Assembly (NCBI RefSeq): GCF_003428625.2
Contig: NZ_QVQT02000001.1
Span: 496,001-560,000 of the forward strand
Length of the DNA stretch: 64,000 nucleotides
Direction: 5' to 3'
Source of the DNA: Paracidobacterium acidisoli
GTDB taxonomy: Bacteria; Acidobacteriota; Terriglobia; Terriglobales; Acidobacteriaceae
The position numbers and the translations under genes were made by a program. Shown in pieces: positions 9,534-16,667 of the stretch (positions are counted from its first letter, which is position 1; every line of letters starts with the position of its first letter). The notes beneath the pieces were generated by a model. That model was not told where the DNA came from. It worked only from the letters and a program-made list of their open reading frames with translations, and did not search any database.

Positions 9534-10445
9534 ATGAACGAATATTCAGAAGTCCCAGGGGAGCCGAATCCCGACGATGTATCGGGCAGGGATGACCTGA
9601 ACGCCACGATTCGCTCGATGAAGCAGGAAATCGATGCGCTGCAGATCACAGTAATGACCCAGAAAAAGGTCTGGTACAGAGATGCTTCCACGATCATCTC
9701 TTTTCTCGCGCTGGCATTCTCGTTCGGCTCAACCTTTGTTTCGTATCATCGGGCGAACCTGCAGGATATACAGAGCGAGCGTCAGGAACTGCGCGGTCTG
9801 CTGCAGCGGCTGGCTGCATTGCCCAAAGAAAATCTGGAAGCGGCGAAGCGATTTGCACCGGATCAAACCGCGATCAATATCGCGGGCTCGCTCATCAATG
9901 AAGAGAATGCACTGCTTTCGAGACAAGCTGCCGAGCTGGAAGAGCACCTGCCCAAAGGGACGGTATCCGCGACAGAATATTACGCGGTCGCGATCGCCCT
10001 GCAGAATTCGTACAACCTGGAGGGCGCAAGGAAGTTTTTAAAATTAGCCGCCGACAATGCCACCGACTTCAATGATGAGATCGGCGCGATCCGCTCGACC
10101 GCTAACCTGGAATTTCTTACCGGTCATCCGGAAGCGGGGCGAGTGAAGTACCAGGAAGCACTGGACATTTTTGCGAAGTACCCAGGCTACGACCAATATA
10201 CGCAGACTTCCACCAATGTTTACACCGAGTCGCAGTGGGCCACCTCTGAGGCTTCCCTGCACAATCTGCCTCTGGCGAGCCAGCATATCGAGAGCGCCGA
10301 ACGGCTCATGGCGAATTTGCCGGTCACCCCGGGATCACAGACGCTGAAGCAGCAGGTGGCGCAGCTGAAACAAACGATTATGCTGGGCACATCGGCAATC
10401 GGGCAGCCGCAGTCAGGGCTGGCTTTACCGGTTGATAAGCCCTGA
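9534..10445 (+). CDS. Membrane-anchored protein of unknown function with helical repeats
   Basis: I do not recognise the family. The 303-residue product has a charged N-terminus with a short coiled coil (about 22-45), one membrane span (about 52-70, STIISFLALAFSFGSTFV), a second coiled coil (ANLQDIQSERQELRGLLQ) and then a soluble all-helical part with a TPR-like flavour (FLTGHPEAGRVKYQEALDIF). AGGGGG lies a few bases before the ATG at 9534, which also fits the sharp start of the charged region. It is alone between cysE and a convergent protease gene. The 265 bases in front contain a GC-rich inverted repeat near 9270-9307 and nothing else I can name. Confidence 0.65.
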   Translation: MNEYSEVPGEPNPDDVSGRDDLNATIRSMKQEIDALQITVMTQKKVWYRDASTIISFLALAFSFGSTFVSYHRANLQDIQSERQELRGLLQRLAALPKENLEAAKRFAPDQTAINIAGSLINEENALLSRQAAELEEHLPKGTVSATEYYAVAIALQNSYNLEGARKFLKLAADNATDFNDEIGAIRSTANLEFLTGHPEAGRVKYQEALDIFAKYPGYDQYTQTSTNVYTESQWATSEASLHNLPLASQHIESAERLMANLPVTPGSQTLKQQVAQLKQTIMLGTSAIGQPQSGLALPVDKP

Positions 10446-10564
10446 TTCCGCACCGGCGCGGACAGCTTTGCGCATATATTTCGGCCTGCTCATAAACAGA
10501 TGCCGGCGCAATCGTGCCCGGCAAAAAAAATCGGGATTTGATTCGGTGCCGGGCTTCCGTGATT

Positions 10565-11203
10565 TCAGCCATCGGTAATGTCGACGGAGGCGAGAAAGGT
10601 CATCTGTCCTCCCATGTGCGCAGGAATCATTTCCGGCGGAGAAAGAGGATGGATACGCGGCGAATAAGGCCAGGGGTCCATAACAGCGATTCCATCAATT
10701 GCCGGTTCGACGGGGCCTGGCCGGTAATCGGCGGCGCAGACGACCATTGCATGCTGCGTGTTGCAGTAAAGCAGCGGGCGCCCGTTCAGCAGCTCATTGA
10801 CGATAATTGCGTTATCGATTGCCAGAACTCCGGCACGGAAGTCGTATGCGGCGGTGAGTTCAGAGGAAAAATCGTCGCCGTTATCATCGGTCCAGCTGTC
10901 ACTCAGATCGGAGGCAATCTGCGATGCGGAGAGAGCCGACATGCATACCAGACTGTGATACTTCCGGGCGACGATGGTTTTCTGATCGAGCGGATGGCCG
11001 AAGAACTTGAAGACCATCGAAATCGAAGCAGCCCAGCACCATTCGGGACACTGCTGGAGAGTGGCTGCAAGCACGACGCTGGGAAATGAAAGCTGTGCGT
11101 GACATCCAAAAACGCCCGGAGCGAGGGGAACACATTGCTGAGCGTTCAGGAGACGATCAAAACCTGTGGCCAGAGATAAGCCAAGAAAACTTCGGCGGTT
11201 CAT
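10565..11203 (-). CDS. Tat-exported papain-like cysteine protease (AvrRpt2/C39-like)
   Basis: 212 residues with a twin-arginine-like leader (NRRSFLGLSLATGF). The mature protein has the papain-like triad in order: oxyanion Q51 and nucleophile C56 in LQQCPEWCWAAS, H151 in TQHAMVVC, and an acidic residue D176 in MDPWPYSP. The CxxxCWAAS block is typical of the AvrRpt2-like papain-like family (PF12385 type). It probably cuts peptides in the periplasm or outside the cell. The start at 11203 is chosen because AAGG precedes it and the leader begins there; the frame is open 55 residues further upstream. Natural substrate unknown. Confidence 0.75.
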   Translation of the reverse strand: MNRRSFLGLSLATGFDRLLNAQQCVPLAPGVFGCHAQLSFPSVVLAATLQQCPEWCWAASISMVFKFFGHPLDQKTIVARKYHSLVCMSALSASQIASDLSDSWTDDNGDDFSSELTAAYDFRAGVLAIDNAIIVNELLNGRPLLYCNTQHAMVVCAADYRPGPVEPAIDGIAVMDPWPYSPRIHPLSPPEMIPAHMGGQMTFLASVDITDG

Positions 11204-11309
11204 AGCGTACCTTTCATGAACACCGGAAGGGGCAGTTTCGTGAAGGCTAGCCTTTGTTCCGAAGCAAGTCAATCGGTTTTTGGCACATGCACAGACAAGG
11301 GAGAATGAG

Positions 11310-11741
11310 ATGACGGATGAATCGCAAACCGCTTCCGGAGCCACGATCGGAGCCACTTCCAAAGCCACGATCGCGCCGATGCTTTCGGTGCGGAACGGCG
11401 CGCGGGCCGTCGCGTTCTACAAGGCCGCGTTCGATGCCGAAGAGCTCTTCCGCATCGGCGGAGACGGTGAGGCGGTCGTGGCGCAGCTTTCGGTGCACGG
11501 AGCTGAGTTCTGGCTGGCGGACGAGTCTCCGGAGCATGCGAACTTCAGCCCGGAGATGCTGGGCGGCAGCACGGTTCGCCTGGTGATGGTGGTCGACGAT
11601 CCCGATGCGGTCTTTGCCCAGGCTGTGGCGGCGGGCGCGACCGTCGTGTGGCCGGTGGAGGATCAGCCCTACCGGTGGCGCGTGGGGCGTGTCGCCGATC
11701 CCTTCGGCCACCACTGGGAGATCGGCAGACCGCTGCGATAA
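11310..11741 (+). CDS. VOC-family protein (glyoxalase/PhnB-like)
   Basis: 143 residues forming a vicinal oxygen chelate fold: IAPMLSVRNGARAVAFYKAA at the first strand-helix, then EFWLADESPEHANF and the closing ADPFGHHWEIGRPL. Members are metal-dependent lyases, dioxygenases or resistance proteins; the PhnB-like subgroup is mostly of unknown function. GGGAG lies upstream of the ATG at 11310; a TTG at 11280 would add ten residues without better support. Monocistronic, divergent from the protease gene. Confidence 0.8.
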   Translation: MTDESQTASGATIGATSKATIAPMLSVRNGARAVAFYKAAFDAEELFRIGGDGEAVVAQLSVHGAEFWLADESPEHANFSPEMLGGSTVRLVMVVDDPDAVFAQAVAAGATVVWPVEDQPYRWRVGRVADPFGHHWEIGRPLR

Positions 11742-11802
11742 TCCCGCTGCCCTGCGGCGCAGTGCCCGCAAACCGGTAATCTTCGGGAATCGCCGAAGCC
11801 GG

Positions 11803-11811
11803 TGCTATAGT
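11803..11811 (+). promoter_or_regulatory. Extended -10 promoter for the four-span membrane protein
   Basis: TG-c-TATAGT forms an extended -10 element. The predicted start of transcription, about 11818, leaves a 20-base leader containing GGAG (11828-11831) before the TTG at 11838. This supports the TTG start. No clear -35 is present, as is usual with extended -10 promoters. Confidence 0.45.
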
Positions 11812-11837
11812 GTTCAGCGATATCCCCGGAGAACAGC

Positions 11838-13262
11838 TTGCGCAGCTTTGGTCCAGACGACGTGATCGAGCCGGTGCTTTCGCCGCTGGCAGCGGCGGGA
11901 GAAAAAGAGCTGCCGGCGCGCTGGCTGGGACCGGTGATGCTGTTATGCGCGCTCGTTTTCGGCATCTTCGCCTGGCTCGCCTCCCAGGCCGATAACGGAA
12001 GATCGATCGCCTTTGCGCTGGCCGCCATAGCGGGCGTGGCTGTGGTAACGGCTCTCAAGGCCTTCCGGAATGTCAGAAGCGGGCGGACGGCGTCGCGGGA
12101 GCTTTCTCCGCTGGAGTCGGCCGTTGCCGGCATCCTGCTGATCGCGATGACGGGAGCCTTTGCCTCGAGCTACTGGAGCGCGGAGGAGCATTTTTCGGCG
12201 ATCCTGGTGGGAGCCTTCGGCGCGGCGATCCTCGCCCTCCTTGTGCTGACCCTGCTGCGGGGGATACAGAACAGGCGCATCGCACGGGCGATGCGGGCCA
12301 AAGGCACTGCGCTGCCCGCTCCGGAGGCCGATGCGGCCGACGATGCCGGTCCCGCGAAGGCGGCTCCGCCCATGCGGCTGGATGTTTACCTGCAGGAAGA
12401 GCTGCCGGCGCTTCCGTATGCCTATCAGCCGCAGGTGCTGGCCACAGGAAACATTCTGGGGCAGAGGCCGCAGCACATCCTTTATCTCTACAATTTCTTT
12501 TCGTCGAACAATCTTGTGAGCAAGCTCAAAAGCGGATGGCGGCGCTTCGGGCCGGTCTACTTTCTCGGCAGCCCGCAGGACATCAGCTTCCACCACACCT
12601 TCAGCCTCAGCGTGAAGAAGGCGGTTTCGTCAGAGCTGCTGCTGAATCCCCAGGCCTTCGACGAGCGGCTTGCCGCTGCGCCGACGGCGCCTCTGCCTCC
12701 GGGGGAAAAGGATCTGACGGGGGTCTCATATCTGTCGGGCGGCTATCCGCAGCAGCTCTTTCTGTGCACCGATGCAAGCTGGCGCCACGGAGTGATGCGG
12801 CTCTTCGCGCTGGCCGATGTGGTGATTATCGATGCGACGGCCTACGCCCCGGCGCGCAGCGGGCTGAACTGGGAGATCGGATTCGTGGTGAACCACATCG
12901 CGTCGGAAAAGTTTGCCGTGCTGGTGAACGCGGAGACCGATCAGGTGGCGCTCGGCAACCAGTTCCGCGAGAAGTGGGCGGCGATGCGCGCCGGCTCACC
13001 CAATAACCGGCCGGACGCGGGACCGGTGCGGTTCGTGGTGCTGAAGCAGAAAGATCCGCAGCAGAGCACCCAGCGGAGCGAGACCGCGGCCGCGCCGCAG
13101 CCGGAGAATCCGCCCGGTCTGCGTCCCTTATTCTGCACCCTGGCCCGGCAGATGCTGCCCGACGTTCTGGAGGAAGACCGCATCTTCGGCCTGGTGATGA
13201 CGGCGCAGGCTGCGGAAAGCGCACTCACTGCCCCGACGGCCGTTTCCGCACAGCAGAGCTGA
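11838..13262 (+). CDS. Four-span membrane protein with a deoxyribosyltransferase/SLOG- or TIR-like cytoplasmic domain
   Basis: 474 residues from a TTG start with GGAG seven bases upstream. Two pairs of membrane spans (about 30-49, 56-73, 95-111, 120-140) are followed by an Ala/Pro linker and a soluble domain (about 180-450). That domain has a strand HILYLYNFFSS, then VYFLGSP, then ALADVVIIDATAYAPARSGL followed by NWEIGFVV and KFAVLVN. The order AD-x-VVIID ... SG-x-x-WEIG ... hydrophobic strand is like the nucleoside deoxyribosyltransferase/SLOG fold, where the glutamate (here E346) is catalytic; TIR domains have a comparable glutamate. I recognise no named family. Function unknown; it stands alone, so no partner suggests one. 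Confidence 0.6.
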   Translation: MRSFGPDDVIEPVLSPLAAAGEKELPARWLGPVMLLCALVFGIFAWLASQADNGRSIAFALAAIAGVAVVTALKAFRNVRSGRTASRELSPLESAVAGILLIAMTGAFASSYWSAEEHFSAILVGAFGAAILALLVLTLLRGIQNRRIARAMRAKGTALPAPEADAADDAGPAKAAPPMRLDVYLQEELPALPYAYQPQVLATGNILGQRPQHILYLYNFFSSNNLVSKLKSGWRRFGPVYFLGSPQDISFHHTFSLSVKKAVSSELLLNPQAFDERLAAAPTAPLPPGEKDLTGVSYLSGGYPQQLFLCTDASWRHGVMRLFALADVVIIDATAYAPARSGLNWEIGFVVNHIASEKFAVLVNAETDQVALGNQFREKWAAMRAGSPNNRPDAGPVRFVVLKQKDPQQSTQRSETAAAPQPENPPGLRPLFCTLARQMLPDVLEEDRIFGLVMTAQAAESALTAPTAVSAQQS

Positions 13263-13273
13263 CGGGGATATTC

Positions 13274-13381
13274 GTCTCAGTTTGAAAAGGAGTGCTGCAG
13301 GGGCTGAAGCCCGGCTTATTGTTCGCTTGTTCCGGCACGACTGAAGTCGTGCCCTGATACAAAGCGAATGCAAACTGAGAC
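13274..13381. repeat. Composite MITE/REP-like repeat with 11-bp terminal inverted repeats
   Basis: The ends GTCTCAGTTTG (13274-13284) and CAAACTGAGAC (13371-13381) are perfect inverted copies. Inside lie a hairpin GGGC-TGAA-GCCC (13301-13312), an inverted pair TTCGCTT/AAGCGAA (13322-13328, 13362-13368) and a hairpin GGCACGAC-TGAA-GTCGTGCC (13334-13353). The two hairpins share the same TGAA loop. No open frame of note and no clear target duplication flank it. It follows the stop of the membrane protein by 11 bases. Confidence 0.7.
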
Positions 13382-13459
13382 ACTACCCGGACGGCGGCTC
13401 ATTTTGCCAATAGAGCACCGACAGACGACAATGGGTGCAGAAAGGATGTTTGAGCAACG

Positions 13460-13639
13460 ATGCCACTTTCCGGTGAAGCAATTCGCATGATGAATTACGT
13501 GGATGACGTCGCGGTCACGCTGCGGCGCGTTCTGGCCCTGATCCCTGTGCTGACTCCGGAGGAGCGCAAACGGGTGAGCGAGTATCTCAGGAGCTCCCAG
13601 CCGAATGCGGAGACGGTTCTGGCCGCTCTGTTGAAGTAA
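13460..13639 (+). CDS. Small hypothetical protein, 59 residues
   Basis: An ATG frame of 59 codons ending in TAA 13637-13639. The product (MPLSGEAIRMMNYVDDV...) is helical, with a pattern LRRVLALIPVLTPEERKRVSEY that looks like a real short protein rather than a random frame. A purine-rich AAAGGA lies 14 bases upstream, which is a weak ribosome site. No family recognised. A frame on the opposite strand overlaps it but has poor protein character. Confidence 0.4.
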   Translation: MPLSGEAIRMMNYVDDVAVTLRRVLALIPVLTPEERKRVSEYLRSSQPNAETVLAALLK

Positions 13640-13770
13640 GCGGCGCGGGAGGCAGTCCCGATCCGCCGGAAGACCCATTCAGAAGAATCCGGCAGGCAGG
13701 CGGGCGCGTATTCTCTGCGCCCGGATGGCCCGTAAGCGCGGAGCAGGCTTCAGATTTACCTGACGGTGAC

Positions 13771-13816
13771 CCATTGCAGAGTTTTGACCGGCAGGGTCGA
13801 TAACGGTCTGCAATGG
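13771..13816. promoter_or_regulatory. Nested inverted repeat upstream of glnA
   Basis: CCATTGCAGA (13771-13780) and TCTGCAATGG (13807-13816) are perfect inverted copies, enclosing a smaller GACC/GGTC hairpin. Ten bases later comes a run of six T (13827-13832) and then TATATA (13834-13839). It could be a terminator, an operator or a folded leader for glnA. It is the only structured element in the 345-base space between the small gene and glnA; no sigma-54 box was seen there. Confidence 0.45.
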
Positions 13817-13984
13817 GAAGTATCAGTTTTTTCTATATAGAGACACGCCGGCGGACCAGGCGATACTCTGAAATGCAGCCGTTATCTCCGGAAAATGCCG
13901 CGTTTCAGGAAACCGCGAGTGGTCGCGGATATGCGGGATGACGTTGCGCCCGAAACCCTATCGAAATCTATTCAGAGGAGAAGC

Positions 13985-15415
13985 ATGTCGACCGAACTTC
14001 GTAATTTCCTGGCGCTCTCGTACGAAGAGCTGGAGGAACTCAATCTTCAGGCAAAAGATCAGCGCAGGAGGCGCGTACCGGCAGATGTGGTCCGTGAAGA
14101 ACGGCTGAAGTATCTGACGGATCAGAAAGGCATCAAGGCCGTCACGGTGCTGTTCAGCGACCTCGAAGGCCGCCTGCACATGCTGGACTACGACAAGAAG
14201 TTTCTGGTGAAGAGCTATGACAACCTCACCTTCGACGGCTCGTCGATCCGCGGCTTTACCGCGCAGCGCGAGAGCGATCTTCGCCTCGGCATCGACTGGA
14301 GCGCGTTCTACTTCGCGCCCGCCGACATCTTCGGCTCCGGCAAGGTGCTGGTCTTCGGTGAAGTGATCGACAAGAACGGCACGCCCTACACGGGCGATGT
14401 GCGCGGCGTGCTGAAGGGCTTTGCGCAGCAGCTGTTCGACGAGCAGGGCTACACGCTGAATGCCGCCAACGAGATCGAAGGCTTCCTGTTCAACGGCGTG
14501 GACGCGGAACGGCGCTTCCCGGAGACGGGCCGCTTCGATTACGTGAACACGGGCGGCTACTACCACTCCCTGCCGGGCGATCCGCTGCGCACCTTCATCG
14601 ACACCACGGCGGAAGTGCAGCGCGCGATGGGCTTCGAAAACGAGAAGGACCATCCCGAGGTCGCGCCGTCGCAGTTCGAGATCAACTACGGTTATGGCGA
14701 AGTCGTGGCCGCCGCCGACCAGATCCAGATCTACAAGCTGATCTGCCGCCAGGTGGCGACGCGGATGGGCATGACGGCATCGTTCCTGCCCAAGCCGGTG
14801 GTGGGCGTGAACGGCAGCGGCATGCACACCAACATCTCGATCAGCAAAAACGGCAGGAACATCTTCTGGGAGCCGAAGGGCGAAGAGAAGCTGTCGGCCT
14901 TTGCGTGGAAGTTCGTCGACCGCATTCTGACGCACGGCAACGACATCTGCCTGCTGCTGAATCCGAGCGTGAACGCGTATCGCCGTCTCGATCCGCACTT
15001 CGAGGCTCCGAACCAGATCAAGGCCTCGGCCGTGGATCGCGGCTCGATGGTGCGCATTCCGATCGGCAACGAGAAGTCGTCGCGCGTGGAAGTGCGCTCG
15101 GTGGCTCCGGACGCGAATCCTTATCTGGTGCTGTACTCGATCTTCAAGTCCGGCCTGCACGGCGATCTGTCGAAGATCAAGAACCTGCGCCAGGCGGAGC
15201 GGTATCTGCCGGACAACATCTACACGGCGCTGGATAACTTTCGCACGGCAAACTGGACCTCGACGCTGCTGGGTGAGGACGTCAAGGCCCGCTATGCCGA
15301 CCTGAAGCAGGCCTCGGCCGACCGCTGCCCGCGTCTGCTGGGCACCTACGTCAAGCCCTCGGAAGTGCAGTTCCACCACGAGGTCTACAACCAGTTCCTC
15401 TGGAACCAGTTCTGA
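13985..15415 (+). CDS. glnA: Glutamine synthetase, type I-related
   Basis: Cytoplasmic enzyme that joins ammonia to glutamate using ATP. The 476-residue chain has the N-terminal beta-grasp domain (KYLTDQKGIKAVTVLFSDLE) and the catalytic domain with metal/ATP residues in NEIEGFLFNG, FEINYGYGEVVAAADQIQ, the NGSGMHTNISI histidine, NAYRRLDPHFEAPNQ and SRVEVRSVAPDANPY. The stretch that carries the adenylylated tyrosine in enteric GS (NLYDLPPEE) is shortened to NLRQAERYLPDN, so GlnE control is not expected. The start is set at 13985 by GAGGAG just upstream; the frame is open 30 codons further. It ends at a strong terminator. Confidence 0.88.
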   Translation: MSTELRNFLALSYEELEELNLQAKDQRRRRVPADVVREERLKYLTDQKGIKAVTVLFSDLEGRLHMLDYDKKFLVKSYDNLTFDGSSIRGFTAQRESDLRLGIDWSAFYFAPADIFGSGKVLVFGEVIDKNGTPYTGDVRGVLKGFAQQLFDEQGYTLNAANEIEGFLFNGVDAERRFPETGRFDYVNTGGYYHSLPGDPLRTFIDTTAEVQRAMGFENEKDHPEVAPSQFEINYGYGEVVAAADQIQIYKLICRQVATRMGMTASFLPKPVVGVNGSGMHTNISISKNGRNIFWEPKGEEKLSAFAWKFVDRILTHGNDICLLLNPSVNAYRRLDPHFEAPNQIKASAVDRGSMVRIPIGNEKSSRVEVRSVAPDANPYLVLYSIFKSGLHGDLSKIKNLRQAERYLPDNIYTALDNFRTANWTSTLLGEDVKARYADLKQASADRCPRLLGTYVKPSEVQFHHEVYNQFLWNQF

Positions 15416-15456
15416 GGACTGCGCGTCCAGCGATACGCGCCTTCGGCGCAAAGACA

Positions 15457-15485
15457 AAGGCCCGCTCCGGCGGGCCTTGCTTTTT
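15457..15485. terminator. Bidirectional terminator between glnA and the ThiF/MoeB gene
   Basis: AAGGCCCG and CGGGCCTT form a perfect 8-bp stem (9 with the C-G closing the loop), followed by TGC and five T on the plus strand. The adjacent genes converge on it. Confidence 0.85.
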
Positions 15486-15521
15486 ACCCCTGTCCTTTTT
15501 CCTTCCTGTATCCGAACCGGT

Positions 15522-16553
15522 TTACGAGCCGATGAAGCGGGCGTAGAGGCTGCGCGCCAGCATCACGTCGGTGGTGCCCTGAATGATGGCTCGTCCATCG
15601 GCGAAGAGGGTGATGGTGTGCTCACCGCGGTCGAAGCGCAGCAGCAGGCTGTTACGGCGCACGGTTCCATGCGGGCGAAGGCGCGCTTCCATCTCGGCAA
15701 AGTCGATGGGGCGGGCGTGCTCGTGGATCTGGACGGAGTTGCGCCCGCAGAGGGTGATGTGCGGCCGGCCCTCGCCGCGCAGGTGAACGAAGTCGCGCCG
15801 ACCGCAGACCTGGCAGCCGGCGCGGGGGCGGGCGGCGGATATTTCGGACCACTCATTCGTCCAGAGATCGCAGGAGACGAGCGAGCGGCGGAGCCGGTCG
15901 CGCGCGCCGGTGAGCAGCTTGAGCGCCTCGGTGACTTCGATGGAGGCGGCGAGATTGACGGCTGTGTTCAGGATGCCGGCAGTGTCGCAGGTCTCGACCG
16001 CGCCGCCGGGGGGCTCGGGGAAGATACAGGCGAGACAGGCGGTTTCGCCGGGCAGGATGTTCATGGTGACGGCGTAGGCGCCGATGGCGGCGGCATAGAT
16101 CCAGGGCTTGCCCTGCTCCACGGCGTAGTCGTTGAGCAGATAGCGCGTCTGGAAGTTATCGGTGGCGTCGAGCACCAGATCGGCATCGCGAAGCAGGTCG
16201 TGAATATTGGCCGGAACGAGGTCGGCGATACAGGATTCGACCTGGACCTCGCTGTTGAAGAGGGCGATCTTCCGGCGGGCGGCTTCGGCCTTGGGCAGCG
16301 CCTCGCGGGCGTCCTGTTCGTCGAAGAGCACCTGGCGCTGCAGGTTGCTCTCCTCGACAAAGTCGCGGTCGATGAGCGTCAGGCGGCCCACGCCGGCACG
16401 GGCGAGCAGGCTGGCGGCGGCGGCTCCGGTGGCTCCCACCCCCACCAGGGCGACATGGGAGTGCCGGAGCTTCTGCTGCCCCTCAATACCGATACCCGGA
16501 AAGAGAATCTGCCGGGAATACCTCTCCTGCACAACGTGAGACTCAGTGACCAT
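15522..16553 (-). CDS. ThiF/MoeB/HesA-family sulfur-carrier adenylyltransferase
   Basis: E1-like enzyme that adenylates the C-terminus of a small ubiquitin-like sulfur carrier (ThiS or MoaD) for thiamine or molybdopterin synthesis. The 343-residue protein opens RYSRQILFPGIG, then the nucleotide loop GVGATGA, the ESNLQRQ arginine motif, LDATDNFQTRYLLND, two CxxC zinc pairs (CLAC and CQVC) and a cysteine in ETCDTAGIL. The last 75 residues are a small extra domain (LCGRNSVQIHEHARPIDF) and not rhodanese. No carrier gene is adjacent, so ThiF versus MoeB cannot be decided. It is divergent from the Omp85 operon. Confidence 0.85.
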   Translation of the reverse strand: MVTESHVVQERYSRQILFPGIGIEGQQKLRHSHVALVGVGATGAAAASLLARAGVGRLTLIDRDFVEESNLQRQVLFDEQDAREALPKAEAARRKIALFNSEVQVESCIADLVPANIHDLLRDADLVLDATDNFQTRYLLNDYAVEQGKPWIYAAAIGAYAVTMNILPGETACLACIFPEPPGGAVETCDTAGILNTAVNLAASIEVTEALKLLTGARDRLRRSLVSCDLWTNEWSEISAARPRAGCQVCGRRDFVHLRGEGRPHITLCGRNSVQIHEHARPIDFAEMEARLRPHGTVRRNSLLLRFDRGEHTITLFADGRAIIQGTTDVMLARSLYARFIGS

Positions 16554-16667
16554 CTCTCAGTAGTATAGAAAGTTGTTGCATTTCCGGTGCGGACGAGGGA
16601 CAAAAGACCCGCCCCTGGCATTCGCATCTCACTGGTTGCAGGCAAACGTTCAGGCACGGGGAATTTT

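Noticed and set aside
13316-13678. A 120-codon minus-strand gene between the composite repeat and glnA
   Set aside because: It covers repeat sequence, lacks a ribosome site and has no protein character; the plus-strand 59-codon frame is more credible.
13640-13984. A sigma-54 promoter in front of glnA
   Set aside because: No TGGCAC-N5-TTGCA-like pair was found in the region.
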